Source of the DNA: Chryseobacterium taeanense
GTDB lineage: Bacteria; Bacteroidota; Bacteroidia; Flavobacteriales; Weeksellaceae
Length of the DNA stretch: 42,639 bases
Reading direction: 5' to 3'
Assembly (NCBI RefSeq): GCF_900099685.1
Contig: NZ_FNDW01000016.1
Coordinates: 1-42,639 of the forward strand
The position numbers and the translations under genes were made by a program. Position 1 is the first letter of the stretch. Each line of letters begins with the position of its first letter. The notes beneath the pieces were generated by a model. The model was given only the letters and a program-made list of their open reading frames with translations. It made no database searches and had not been told where the DNA came from. Shown piece by piece: positions 23,741 through 32,164 of the stretch.

Positions 23741-24541
23741 ATGAACACTAGAAATTCAAGAAATCGCAGTTCAAGAAATTCAGATTCATCAAGCAATCTC
23801 GAAGAAATTTATCAATTAGGTTATGACCATGGTTATAACGATGCGTCACAGGACGAAGAATATGATGATGACTTCTCAGAGTATGAAGATTACTTTGACG
23901 AAGATTATGATGATGAAGATGACTATGATGATGAAGATTATGACGATTACGACGACGATGATTATGATGATGAAGACTACGACGACGATGAAGATGATAA
24001 TAGAGGAAGAGGCAGAGGAAGATCAGGAGACGGAAACCAGCAGAGAGACAGCCAGGGAAGATTTACTTCCGGAGGCGGTCGTGGAGGATCAGGACGTGGT
24101 TCTGGTTCGGGATCTTCAGGAAGAGGAAGGAACTCAGGAGGATCCGAAGGATCAAGATCTGGCGGAAGAGGCAGGTCATCATCAAGAGGATCATCAAACT
24201 CAAACAGTGACAATTATGATCACAGACATGATAATCCGGGAAGACCAAGAGGAAGCAGAAACAGCGGAGGAAGATCTTCGGGATCAGGTTCTAATTCAAA
24301 TTCAAACTCAAGAAGATCGGGATCTGGCGGAAGAGGCGGCTCCGGATCAGGAAATAATAGCGGTTCAGGTCGAGGTTCCAACTCAGGTTCTGGTTCAGGA
24401 ACATCAAGAAGAGGTTTTGCATCGATGAGTAAGGCAGAACGTACGAGAATTGCTCGTATGGGCGGACAGGCATCTCATGGAGGCGGAAGATCTTCAGGTT
24501 CCGGCAGATCCGGATTTGGAGGCAGACGTAATAATTCATAA
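23741..24541 (+). CDS. Disordered acidic/RGG-rich stress protein with KGG-like tail
   Basis: 266 residues, no signal peptide and no globular core. Order: a Ser/Asn/Arg-rich start, a short helix (NLEEIYQLGYDHGYNDASQ), an acidic Asp/Glu/Tyr tract (about 37-86), RGRGRGRSGDGNQQRDSQGR, then about 120 residues of Gly/Ser/Arg low complexity. A GRPRGS motif recalls AT-hook-like DNA binding. The C-terminus GFASMSKAERTRIARMGGQA is the KGG-type motif of general stress proteins such as GsiB/YciG, with Arg-Met-Gly-Gly in place of Lys-Gly-Gly. Charge segregation of this type favours condensation with RNA or DNA; that is inference. First gene after the Fnr-like operator. Confidence 0.8.
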   Translation: MNTRNSRNRSSRNSDSSSNLEEIYQLGYDHGYNDASQDEEYDDDFSEYEDYFDEDYDDEDDYDDEDYDDYDDDDYDDEDYDDDEDDNRGRGRGRSGDGNQQRDSQGRFTSGGGRGGSGRGSGSGSSGRGRNSGGSEGSRSGGRGRSSSRGSSNSNSDNYDHRHDNPGRPRGSRNSGGRSSGSGSNSNSNSRRSGSGGRGGSGSGNNSGSGRGSNSGSGSGTSRRGFASMSKAERTRIARMGGQASHGGGRSSGSGRSGFGGRRNNS

Positions 24542-24553
24542 TTCTTTTTCCAC

Positions 24554-24595
24554 GATTACCTCTTTATTGTCTTAAGTAAAGGGGTAATCTTTTTT
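24554..24595 (+). terminator. Terminator after the KGG-like gene
   Basis: GATTACCTCTTTA and TAAAGGGGTAATC pair over 13 bases with one G-U, followed by six T. Confidence 0.8.
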
Positions 24596-24618
24596 AAACC
24601 AAACACCACATTCACATT

Positions 24619-25245
24619 ATGGCAACTAAAACAACAGATAACAAAGACAACAGTACTACAGGTACAGACACTTCATCTGCATCTGGCGCTAGTTCATCAA
24701 AAAAAACAGCATCCGTTGATAATGCTACGGTAGACAAAAACGAGATGAACAATTCTCCATTACACAAATTTTATGTTTCTGCTCTTAAAGATATTTATTA
24801 CGCAGAAAATGCTATCATTGAGGCATTGGGAAAAATGCAGGAAGCCGCTACTACAGAAGAGCTGAAAGAAGCATTTGAAGACCACCAGCTTCAGACTCAG
24901 AAACATGTGATCAGACTTGAAAGAGTTTTCAAGCTGATTAATGAAAGTCCTGAGGAAAAAGAATGTAAGGCAATCAAAGGAATTATCGAAGAAGGTGAAG
25001 AAATCATCAAGTCTACAGAAGAAGGCTCTATGACGCGTGATGCGGCGCTTATTATTGCTGCACAAAAGGTTGAGCATTATGAAATCGCAACCTATGGCGG
25101 ACTGGCACAGCTGGCCATCACTATGGGATATGATAAGGCTGCAGATCTTCTCGAAAAAACATTGCAGGAAGAGGAAGATACAGATTATGATCTGACAGAA
25201 ATCGCCGAAACCTACATCAATTTTGATGCGGAACAGGAAGATTAA
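24619..25245 (+). CDS. YciE/YciF ferritin-like protein (DUF892)
   Basis: 208 residues. The first ~45 are disordered (Thr/Ser/Asp/Lys-rich). The rest is a four-helix DUF892 bundle: LHKFYVSALKDIYYAENAII, FEDHQLQTQKHVIRLERVF, and AAQKVEHYEIATYGGLAQLA. The acidic and His residues (Glu, Glu-x2-His patterns) suit a di-iron or di-metal site. In many bacteria such genes are part of the general stress response together with KGG proteins and catalase, as here. A terminator follows at 25256. Confidence 0.9.
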   Translation: MATKTTDNKDNSTTGTDTSSASGASSSKKTASVDNATVDKNEMNNSPLHKFYVSALKDIYYAENAIIEALGKMQEAATTEELKEAFEDHQLQTQKHVIRLERVFKLINESPEEKECKAIKGIIEEGEEIIKSTEEGSMTRDAALIIAAQKVEHYEIATYGGLAQLAITMGYDKAADLLEKTLQEEEDTDYDLTEIAETYINFDAEQED

Positions 25246-25255
25246 TTTACAATAT

Positions 25256-25289
25256 AAAGCCATATAGCGCTTGTTTATATGGCTTTTAT
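25256..25289 (+). terminator. Terminator after the DUF892 gene
   Basis: AAAGCCATATA, loop, TATATGGCTTTT; 10 bases after the stop. Confidence 0.75.
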
Positions 25290-25305
25290 ATAAAATTCAA
25301 AGTAT

Positions 25306-25620
25306 ATGGATTGCAATAAAATAATTAAAAAGTTGAAGTCTTGTCACTTTAAAGAAATTATCAGCAATAAGAACTGGCTTGAAGAAGATTCTACAATGTA
25401 TGCTAAAGAAATACGTCCAGACATCTTTCTGCTTTTCATTATGATTAAAGATCCAAATGCCGAAAATACACGTGCTCTGATAGCTCATTTTGATGATTTC
25501 AAAAGTGTAGGAATAACAGCCCCCAAGCAGATACTTTTCTACCTCTCTATTAAAAGCGAAAAAGATTTACATTACCTGGAAAAATATTTAAAAACTAAAA
25601 ATGAACTGACCACTTTTTAG
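25306..25620 (+). CDS. Hypothetical protein in the stress island
   Basis: 104 residues, soluble, no signal peptide or membrane segment. It looks alpha/beta (RPDIFLLFIMIKDPNAEN, then FDDFKSVGITAPKQILFYLS, ending in a Lys-rich helix). No family recognised. The gene lies 35 bases before the catalase gene and on the same strand, so it is probably cotranscribed and part of the stress regulon. Confidence 0.7.
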   Translation: MDCNKIIKKLKSCHFKEIISNKNWLEEDSTMYAKEIRPDIFLLFIMIKDPNAENTRALIAHFDDFKSVGITAPKQILFYLSIKSEKDLHYLEKYLKTKNELTTF

Positions 25621-25655
25621 ACACACCAATTATTACAAATACAAAATATAGAATT

Positions 25656-27797
25656 ATGAATGACAACAAACCGACCAACCAAAAACTCAACCAGTTGGAA
25701 ACTCACATGACATCTAATGAAAATGAAAAACTGACGACCAATCAGGGACTGAAAATCAACAACAATCAGGATTCTCTGAAAGATGGAGAAAGAGGTCCGA
25801 CTCTGCTTGAAGATTTTATACTGAGAGAAAAAATAACCCATTTCGACCATGAAAGAATTCCTGAAAGGGTAGTTCATGCCCGAGGATCCGGTGCTCATGG
25901 AGTATTTAAACTTACAAAAAGTCTTGCAAAATATACGAGAGCCAAATTTTTAACCGAAACCGATAAAGAAACACCTGTTTTTGTGAGATTCTCAACGGTT
26001 GCAGGAAGCAGGGGAAGTACAGATCTTGCCAGAGATGTGAGAGGTTTTTCCGTAAAATTTTATACAGAAGAAGGTAATTACGATTTCGTAGGAAACAATA
26101 TGCCGGTATTTTTTATTCAGGATGCTATTAAATTCCCCGATCTCATTCATGCTGTAAAACCGGAACCCCACAATGAAATACCACAGGCGCAGTCTGCACA
26201 CGATACTTTTTGGGATTTTATTTCTTTAATGCCGGAAAGTATGCACATGATTATGTGGGTGATGAGCGACAGGGCGATTCCCCGAAGTTTATCCATGATG
26301 GAAGGTTTTGGTGTTCACTCTTTTAAATTTATTAATGATGAAGGGAAAGTTCATTTTGTTAAATTTCATTTTAAACCGAAATTAGGAGTACATTCAGTCG
26401 CTTGGGACGAAGCACAGCGAATTTCCGGAATTGATCCTGATTTTCATAAAAGAGACCTTTGGGAATCTATTGAAAACGGTATTTTCCCGGAATGGGATTT
26501 TGGCGTACAGCTGATTCCTGAAGAAGACGAACATAAATTTGATTTTGATCTTCTTGATCCTACCAAGCTTGTCCCTGAAGAACTTGTTCCTGTTGAGCTT
26601 GTAGGCACTTTAACTTTAAATAAAAATCCTGAAAACTTTTTTGCAGAAACAGAGCAAGTTGCTTTCCATCCGGGGCATATCGTTCCGGGAATTGATTTTA
26701 CCAACGATCCGCTTTTACAAGGAAGACTATTTTCCTATACAGATACGCAGCTGATAAGGTTAGGAGGCCCGAATTTTCATGAAATTCCGATTAACAGATC
26801 TGTAAATACCGTTCACAATAACCAGAGAGACGGTTACATGAGACAGCAGATCGCCAAAGGAAAAGTAAGTTACGAACCAAATTCTATCGGTGGGGGATGT
26901 CCGTTTCAGTCGATGATGAAAGAAGGTGGTTTTGTATCTCACGAAGCAAGAGTTTCGGGAGCAAAAGTAAGAGAAAGAAGCAAAAGTTTTGTCGATCATT
27001 ATTCGCAGGCCAAATTATTTTACAACAGCCAGTCGGCTCCTGAAAAAATGCACCTTCAAAATGCATTGATCTTTGAACTTTCTAAAGTAACAATTCCTGA
27101 AATTCGTGAAAGGATGGTAGGTCAGCTGAATTTTATCGATAAAGATCTAGCATCAAAAGTTGCTGAAAAGGTAGGGGTTGAAGTAAAAGAATTAGATCAG
27201 CCCAATCAAAGTATTCCAGCAGATGCAGATCCTGCAGCACTGCAAAGTGAAGAAAGAGAACCTGATACCAAAAACTCAGAAGCACTCAGTATGCAAAATA
27301 CCGCTAAAAATACCATTAAAAGTAGAAAAATAGGTTTTATAATGGCAGACGGAGCAGACACTGAAGCCTTTAAAAATCTTAAAAACAAGCTCGAGGCGGA
27401 GAGTGCAGTCGTAGAAATCATTGGCACAAGTATGGCTATGGTAAAGACTAAGGACGGATCATCGCTTACACCTAAACATTCTTTAACAAGTACAGCCAGT
27501 GTTGCTTTTGATGCTCTTTACATTGCAGCGGGAGAGGATTCAACAAAGAAACTTCTTTCCCCGGAGAATAAACCCCATGTGTTAAATTTTGTCAACGAAG
27601 CTTACAAACACTGTAAGGCTATTTACTTCGGGGAAGGCACAGAACCTCTTTACATGAACAGCAATGTAAGTATGAAAAGTCACATCGATCCTGCAATTGT
27701 CATTGCTGAAGATGAAAACCCTTCCGATAAATTTATTAAAGCCATTGCCAATCACAGAGTCTGGGATCTTGAATTGGAAAGAAGTATCCAGAATTAA
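25656..27797 (+). CDS. katE: Large-subunit catalase (HPII/KatE type)
   Basis: 713 residues, matching the large clade of monofunctional haem catalases. Distal His74 (RVVHARGSGAHG), distal Asn147/148 (DFVGNNMPVFFIQ), NADPH-independent core, and the proximal haem ligand Tyr361 (RLFSYTDTQLIRLGGPNF). After about residue 570 a class I glutamine-amidotransferase/DJ-1-like domain follows (IGFIMADGADTEAFKNL), as in E. coli HPII. It removes hydrogen peroxide in the cytosol. It lies in the middle of the stress island, 34 bases ahead of the ADH gene. Confidence 0.95.
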   Translation: MNDNKPTNQKLNQLETHMTSNENEKLTTNQGLKINNNQDSLKDGERGPTLLEDFILREKITHFDHERIPERVVHARGSGAHGVFKLTKSLAKYTRAKFLTETDKETPVFVRFSTVAGSRGSTDLARDVRGFSVKFYTEEGNYDFVGNNMPVFFIQDAIKFPDLIHAVKPEPHNEIPQAQSAHDTFWDFISLMPESMHMIMWVMSDRAIPRSLSMMEGFGVHSFKFINDEGKVHFVKFHFKPKLGVHSVAWDEAQRISGIDPDFHKRDLWESIENGIFPEWDFGVQLIPEEDEHKFDFDLLDPTKLVPEELVPVELVGTLTLNKNPENFFAETEQVAFHPGHIVPGIDFTNDPLLQGRLFSYTDTQLIRLGGPNFHEIPINRSVNTVHNNQRDGYMRQQIAKGKVSYEPNSIGGGCPFQSMMKEGGFVSHEARVSGAKVRERSKSFVDHYSQAKLFYNSQSAPEKMHLQNALIFELSKVTIPEIRERMVGQLNFIDKDLASKVAEKVGVEVKELDQPNQSIPADADPAALQSEEREPDTKNSEALSMQNTAKNTIKSRKIGFIMADGADTEAFKNLKNKLEAESAVVEIIGTSMAMVKTKDGSSLTPKHSLTSTASVAFDALYIAAGEDSTKKLLSPENKPHVLNFVNEAYKHCKAIYFGEGTEPLYMNSNVSMKSHIDPAIVIAEDENPSDKFIKAIANHRVWDLELERSIQN

Positions 27798-27831
27798 ATA
27801 AACACACCTTCACACCACTAAATATTAAAAT

Positions 27832-29010
27832 ATGAAAGCAGCAGTTATTCACGGGCCTGGACTTATCAAATGTGATACTGTCGACGATCCGATCATCAAA
27901 GAAGCAAATGATATTATTCTTAAAGTGACATCAACTGCCATCTGCGGCAGCGACCTCCATATGTATTCTGGAGGAATCCCCCAGGCAAGGCCTATGGTGA
28001 TGGGACACGAATTCATGGGAATTGTTGAAGAAGTCGGACAGCACATTACCAACCTTAAAATAGGAGATAGGGTAGTAGTACCATTTCCGATTTCATGCGG
28101 AAGTTGCTATTTCTGTCAGCATGATCTTCCGACTGCCTGTGAGCACAGTAATCCTGAACATTATGGCCCGGAAGGCGGAATTCTTACTGATAAAGGCGGA
28201 GCACTTTTTGGGTATTCCGACCTTTATGGAGGTTATGATGGTGGCCAGGCACAATATGTAAGAGTTCCGTACGCACATTTCGGTCCCAGAAAAGTCCCGG
28301 ATAACCTTACCGATGAGCAGGTTCTTTTCCTCACAGACATATTCCCAACCGGCTATACCGGAGTAATGTGGGGAGAGTTAAAAGGAGGCGAAACAGTGGC
28401 CATCTTCGGTGCCGGCCCCGTAGGTTCAATGTCGGTAAAATCAGCGATTCTGCATAATGCAAAAAAGGTAATCGTTGTTGATACCCAGCAGTACAGACTG
28501 GATCAGATTAAAAATCTCACGGGCTGCGACACTATTTTATGGGAAGAAGGCCAGGATGTTATCGACCAGATCAGAGACATGACAGACGGCAGAGGAGCAG
28601 ATCTTTGTATTGATGCTGTAGGATTTGAACCGGATAGAAATCTCATAGACCGTGCGAAAGCCGTGATTAATTTTGAGAAAGGTTCCATTAAAGTTCTGGA
28701 AGCTTGTATGAGTGCCGTAAGAAGAGGCGGAATTGTTTCTGTTCTCGGAGTTTATCCGGTAAATTACGATAATTTCAAACTTGGACAGATTTTTGATAAA
28801 GGAATTACTATAAAAGCCGGCCAGTGCAACGTTCATGCAATCATTGATGAATTGCTGGGGCATGTACAGAGCGGCAGAGTACAGCTGGATGATATTATTA
28901 CCCATCGTCTTTCTCTTGAAGATGTTTCTAAAGGTTACGAAATCTTCGATAAAAAGCAAGACGGATGCGTAAAAGTTGTTCTCGATCCATGGAAGGCCTC
29001 TGGCCTTTAA
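27832..29010 (+). CDS. Zinc-dependent alcohol dehydrogenase, glutathione-independent formaldehyde dehydrogenase type
   Basis: 392 residues of the MDR superfamily. Catalytic zinc site Cys-Gly-Ser-Asp (TAICGSDLHMYSG) and GHEFMG; a complete structural zinc site with four cysteines (SCGSCYFCQHDLPTAC); Rossmann motif IFGAGPVGSMS; and a long insertion with NPEHYGPEGGILTDKGGALF as in glutathione-independent formaldehyde dehydrogenases. It likely oxidises formaldehyde or another small aldehyde or alcohol with NAD. It is fully typical of stress islands in this context and is followed by the CinA-like gene after 32 bases. Confidence 0.88.
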   Translation: MKAAVIHGPGLIKCDTVDDPIIKEANDIILKVTSTAICGSDLHMYSGGIPQARPMVMGHEFMGIVEEVGQHITNLKIGDRVVVPFPISCGSCYFCQHDLPTACEHSNPEHYGPEGGILTDKGGALFGYSDLYGGYDGGQAQYVRVPYAHFGPRKVPDNLTDEQVLFLTDIFPTGYTGVMWGELKGGETVAIFGAGPVGSMSVKSAILHNAKKVIVVDTQQYRLDQIKNLTGCDTILWEEGQDVIDQIRDMTDGRGADLCIDAVGFEPDRNLIDRAKAVINFEKGSIKVLEACMSAVRRGGIVSVLGVYPVNYDNFKLGQIFDKGITIKAGQCNVHAIIDELLGHVQSGRVQLDDIITHRLSLEDVSKGYEIFDKKQDGCVKVVLDPWKASGL

Positions 29011-29042
29011 AAATGCACACAAACACACTAAATATTATTATT

Positions 29043-29543
29043 ATGGAATTTCAAAAAAATCTTCTGGAATACATCAGCCAGTCTTTAATGACTACAGATG
29101 AAACCATTTCAGTAGCAGAAAGCGTTACATCAGGCTGTTTACAGCTGGCTTTCTCACAGATGCCGAACGCCTCAATGTTTTATAAAGGAGGTCTTACTGC
29201 TTATACTTTGCAGGAAAAAGTAAGATTGCTGAATGTTGATGCTCATGAAGCAGAAGAATGCGACTGCGTTTCAGAGAATATTGCAGAAACAATGGCCCTG
29301 AACGTCGCAAAACTTTTCCAGTCCGACTGGTCAATTGCAACAACCGGTTATTGTACGCCAATACGAAATTCTTCGTATAAAATCTTTGCTTTCTTTTCAT
29401 TTTCTTACAAAGGTGAAATCATTTTAACGAAAAAACTTGAGCTGCATCCTAAAACCCAGGCTTTAAATGCTCAGATGTATTATACAGAATTTATTTTAGG
29501 ATGTTTTAAAAGTGAAATTAATCAGTTATTAATTTTAAAGTAG
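29043..29543 (+). CDS. CinA C-terminal-like protein (possible NMN amidohydrolase)
   Basis: 166 residues from the ATG at 29043; an upstream in-frame ATG overlaps the ADH gene and is rejected. Only the CinA C-terminal (PncC-like) domain is present. The active-site pattern is partly kept: VAESVTSGCLQLAF with the Ser, FYKGGLTAYTLQEKVRLLNV with Tyr and Lys. The usual TGIAGPxGG loop is changed to TTGYCTPIRN, so activity on nicotinamide mononucleotide is uncertain. The 5' leader shares CACTAAATATTA with that of the ADH gene. Confidence 0.8.
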   Translation: MEFQKNLLEYISQSLMTTDETISVAESVTSGCLQLAFSQMPNASMFYKGGLTAYTLQEKVRLLNVDAHEAEECDCVSENIAETMALNVAKLFQSDWSIATTGYCTPIRNSSYKIFAFFSFSYKGEIILTKKLELHPKTQALNAQMYYTEFILGCFKSEINQLLILK

Positions 29544-29591
29544 AGAAAAAGGCCGTAAAAATTTAAAAAGGTCTTTGAAAAATTGTTTTAT

Positions 29592-30344
29592 ATGGGGAAT
29601 TTGAAATTAGAAAATAAATCTGTCCTGATTACAGGAGCCGATAGCGGAATCGGTAAAGCAGTTGCTTTATTGTATGCAAAAGAAGGAGCAGATATTGCAA
29701 TTATTTTTCATTCGGATGAAGAAAATGCGAAAAAAACAAAAGCAGAAATAGAAAATCTAGGAAGAAAAGCAGCCATATTTCAGGGAGATATTAATGACTA
29801 TCAGTTTTGTGAAGAAACTGCCCAAACAGTAGTTTCCGAATTCGGAGGTATTGATGTTTTAGTAAATAATGCGGGTGTACAATTTCCTGCTGATAATATT
29901 GTTGATCTGAAGGAAGAAAACATTAGAACAACATTCAATTCCAATATCATAGGAATGATCCTTTTAACAAAGCTGGTTTTTCCACATTTAAAGCAAGGAA
30001 GCTCTATCATCAATACAACATCGGCAACCGCTTATCAGGGGCACGAGGAATTGTTGGACTACTCGGCTACAAAAGGTGCAATCGTTTCATTTACCCGTTC
30101 GCTTGCTCTACAGTCTAAACCAAAAGGCATTCGTGTTAACGCAGTAGCACCGGGTCCTGTAGCAACTCCGTTAACGAAAGAGACTTTTGGTGAAGAAGAA
30201 GACGATCCGAACAAACCACCTTTTGAAAGAAATGCAACCCCGGAAGAAGTAGCTGCCAGCTATCTTTTTCTTGCAAGCGAAGATGCTGCGCAGATCACCG
30301 GACAGGTTCTGCATCCTAACGGAGGTCTTATTGTAAATGGATAA
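29592..30344 (+). CDS. Short-chain dehydrogenase/reductase (general stress type)
   Basis: 250 residues. Classical SDR: TGADSGIG (14-21) for the cofactor, VNNAG, a catalytic Ser before Tyr157-x3-Lys161 (YSATKGAIVSFTRSLA), and the C-terminal AAQITGQVLHPNGGLIVNG. It is closest in pattern to the general-stress SDRs such as YhdF/YghA. The substrate is not known. The last plus-strand gene of the stress island; it shares a bidirectional terminator with the convergent GSP26-like gene. Confidence 0.88.
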   Translation: MGNLKLENKSVLITGADSGIGKAVALLYAKEGADIAIIFHSDEENAKKTKAEIENLGRKAAIFQGDINDYQFCEETAQTVVSEFGGIDVLVNNAGVQFPADNIVDLKEENIRTTFNSNIIGMILLTKLVFPHLKQGSSIINTTSATAYQGHEELLDYSATKGAIVSFTRSLALQSKPKGIRVNAVAPGPVATPLTKETFGEEEDDPNKPPFERNATPEEVAASYLFLASEDAAQITGQVLHPNGGLIVNG

Positions 30345-30377
30345 ATCTTAAAATATATAATCCTTAGTTTCATTATA

Positions 30378-30413
30378 AAAGAAGAGCCGATTCTATTGTG
30401 AATCGGCTTTTCT
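30378..30413. terminator. Bidirectional terminator closing the stress island
   Basis: AAGAGCCGATTC, TATTGT, GAATCGGCTTTT, with A and T runs on both sides, between convergent genes. Confidence 0.8.
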
Positions 30414-30441
30414 TGAATGTATTCCAAAGCTCAGTTGCTTA

Positions 30442-30951
30442 TTAAATTTTTGCGTTGCCTTCAACGCCGTCAGAATTGTCTGTAGTGTTACCCGTAACAG
30501 CAGCGGTAACGAAATTAACAAGGCTTACGAGTTTACCTATTTTGGTATCCCAGTAATATGATTCCCTTGGTTCTACACGAATGATGGAAACGTCGGGATC
30601 ATCTTTTCCATCCTCAAACCATGCTTTTGCCATTGGCGACCATTTGTCTTCAATTGTTGAGCGGTCTTTATAGATCGTAGCATCTCCAAACACTGAAAGA
30701 TACTGATAATCTCCATTGTTCATGAAAAACAGCTGCACTCTTTTATCATCTTTAATTTCAAAATTCTTATTGCTGCTGTCGCCACTGATAAACCATAAAT
30801 TGCCTTCATCATCAGTCTCCTGAAGACTCATCGGTCTCGAATTGATAGGAAGGGTATCTAGCTCTGTACAGAACATACAGATTTTTGCACTTTCCGATAG
30901 ATCTTTAATTTTTTTTACAGCGTCATGATGTGTAAGATTTTCTGTTGACAT
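30442..30951 (-). CDS. Pyridoxamine-5'-phosphate-oxidase-like protein, general stress protein 26 type
   Basis: 169 residues with the split-barrel flavin-binding fold: KICMFCTELDTLPINSRPMS, LWFISGDSSNKNFEIKDDKR, VQLFFMNNGDYQYLSVFGDA and a C-terminal YYWDTKIGKL. Proteins of the GSP26 family bind FMN or F420-like flavins and are induced by stress. It is convergent with the SDR gene, so it belongs to the island functionally but not to the same transcript. Confidence 0.88.
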   Translation of the reverse strand: MSTENLTHHDAVKKIKDLSESAKICMFCTELDTLPINSRPMSLQETDDEGNLWFISGDSSNKNFEIKDDKRVQLFFMNNGDYQYLSVFGDATIYKDRSTIEDKWSPMAKAWFEDGKDDPDVSIIRVEPRESYYWDTKIGKLVSLVNFVTAAVTGNTTDNSDGVEGNAKI

Positions 30952-31354
30952 AATTTTATATTTTAGTGATTTGTTGAATAAAAATTACTGTTGACTATTC
31001 AAAAACCTGACCATAGTGAAGTGGTAATTCAAAAAATTATAACAATAACGGTACTTACAAATGATTTCTCTTCAATACAGAAATAAAATATAAACATAAA
31101 CTTATTGACGAGTATTTTTAAAGTATAACAAAGAGTGCCGAAATATTACAAAAAACCTGCGCAGGTTTTATCTAAAAGATGCTTAGGTTTTGACCAAAAG
31201 CTGCCTAGGTTTCAGTCAAAAGGTGCGCAGGTTTTTAATGAAGGTTACGGATGATTTAAAAAATGACAAAAAAGGCTTTTAGTATTTAGCTTAATTTATT
31301 TCTGATTCTGAAACTTTCTCAGTATTTTTACTGAACTTTTTAATTAAATATAAA
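30952..31354. other. Gene-free stretch before kdsA
   Basis: 403 bases. The first half is plain AT-rich sequence including the start region of the GSP26-like gene. The second half holds the 22-base tandem repeat described separately. No exact TAnnTTTG element was found close to kdsA. Confidence 0.5.
31158..31244. repeat. Four imperfect 22-base tandem repeats
   Basis: Units start at 31158, 31180, 31202 and 31224, each with the core TGCnnAGGTTT followed in three of the four by a spacer ending in AAAAG. Unit 1 with its flank forms the palindrome ACCTGCGCAGGT; unit 3 contains CCTAGG. The periodic core every 22 bases (two helical turns) suggests stacked protein-binding sites or a decayed repeat element. 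Confidence 0.7.
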
Positions 31355-32164
31355 ATGATTCAGTATTTAGATAATATTCATCACAAAGATTCCAAAAACT
31401 TTTTTCTGATCGCAGGTCCGTGCATTATTGAAGGCGAAGATATGGCACTCAGAATTGCTGAAAAAGTAGTTGAGCTCACCAATAAATATAATATTCCTTA
31501 TATCTTTAAAGGAAGTTTCAAGAAAGCCAACCGAAGCAGGGTAGATTCTTTTACCACAATCGGTGAGGAAAAGTCGCTGGAAATTCTTAAAAAAGTAGGT
31601 GAGACTTTCAATATCCCCACAACGACAGATATTCATGAAAATGAACACGCTGCTCTTGCCGCTCAATATGTAGATGTATTGCAGATTCCTGCGTTTCTCG
31701 TTCGTCAGACCGATCTTCTCGTAGCTGCTGCGCAGACAGGAAAGTGTGTGACTTTAAAGAAAGGACAATTCCTTTCCCCGGAATCCATGAAGTTTGCCGT
31801 TCAGAAAATTACAGATTCTGATAATCAAAAAGTAGCCATCATCGAAAGAGGAAATTCATTCGGATATACAGATTTAATCGTAGATTACAGAGGTATCCCA
31901 ACAATGAGAAATTATGCTCCGGTAATTCTTGATGTAACTCATTCTTTACAGCAGCCTAATCAAAGTTCTGGCGTGACAGGTGGAAGACCCGATCTTATCG
32001 AAACCGTTGCAAAAGCAGGAATCGCTGTAGGAGCAGACGGAATTTTCATTGAAACACACCCGACTCCGGAAACAGCTTTATCAGATGGCGCGAATATGCT
32101 CAGACTTAATCTTCTGGAAGATCTTCTGCAAAAACTAACAAGAGTGAGAGAAGCGATTTTATAA
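31355..32164 (+). CDS. kdsA: 3-deoxy-8-phosphooctulonate synthase
   Basis: 269 residues, normal length. LIAGPCIIEGEDMALRIAE near the start, KGSFKKANRSRVDSF for PEP and arabinose 5-phosphate, VTLKKGQFLSPESM, VIERGNSFGYTDLIVDYRG and ILDVTHSLQQPNQSSGVTGG. The Asn in KKANRS marks the KDO8P type rather than a DAHP synthase (which has Arg in KPRT). It makes the KDO precursor for lipopolysaccharide. The next gene starts within its stop codon. Confidence 0.95.
   Translation: MIQYLDNIHHKDSKNFFLIAGPCIIEGEDMALRIAEKVVELTNKYNIPYIFKGSFKKANRSRVDSFTTIGEEKSLEILKKVGETFNIPTTTDIHENEHAALAAQYVDVLQIPAFLVRQTDLLVAAAQTGKCVTLKKGQFLSPESMKFAVQKITDSDNQKVAIIERGNSFGYTDLIVDYRGIPTMRNYAPVILDVTHSLQQPNQSSGVTGGRPDLIETVAKAGIAVGADGIFIETHPTPETALSDGANMLRLNLLEDLLQKLTRVREAIL

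Noticed and set aside
23823..24428. 201-codon frame rich in Met, Glu and Asp overlapping the KGG-like gene
   Set aside because: Shadow of the repetitive GAT/GAC and GGA codons in the shifted frame; the true frame has the KGG-type tail.
24760..25263. 167-codon minus-strand frame opposite the DUF892 gene
   Set aside because: Antisense shadow; Phe/Cys-rich composition with no family and the plus strand has a clear DUF892 domain.
28537..29028. 163-codon minus-strand frame opposite the ADH gene
   Set aside because: Antisense shadow of a well-supported dehydrogenase.
31158..31244. CRISPR array
   Set aside because: The units are tandem and imperfect with an 11-base core, without conserved repeats of 28-36 bases, unique spacers or cas genes.
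31135..31257. 41-codon GTG-started frame through the tandem repeat
   Set aside because: The frame follows from a 22-base period lacking stops; there is no promoter or recognisable peptide. Kept only as a remark.
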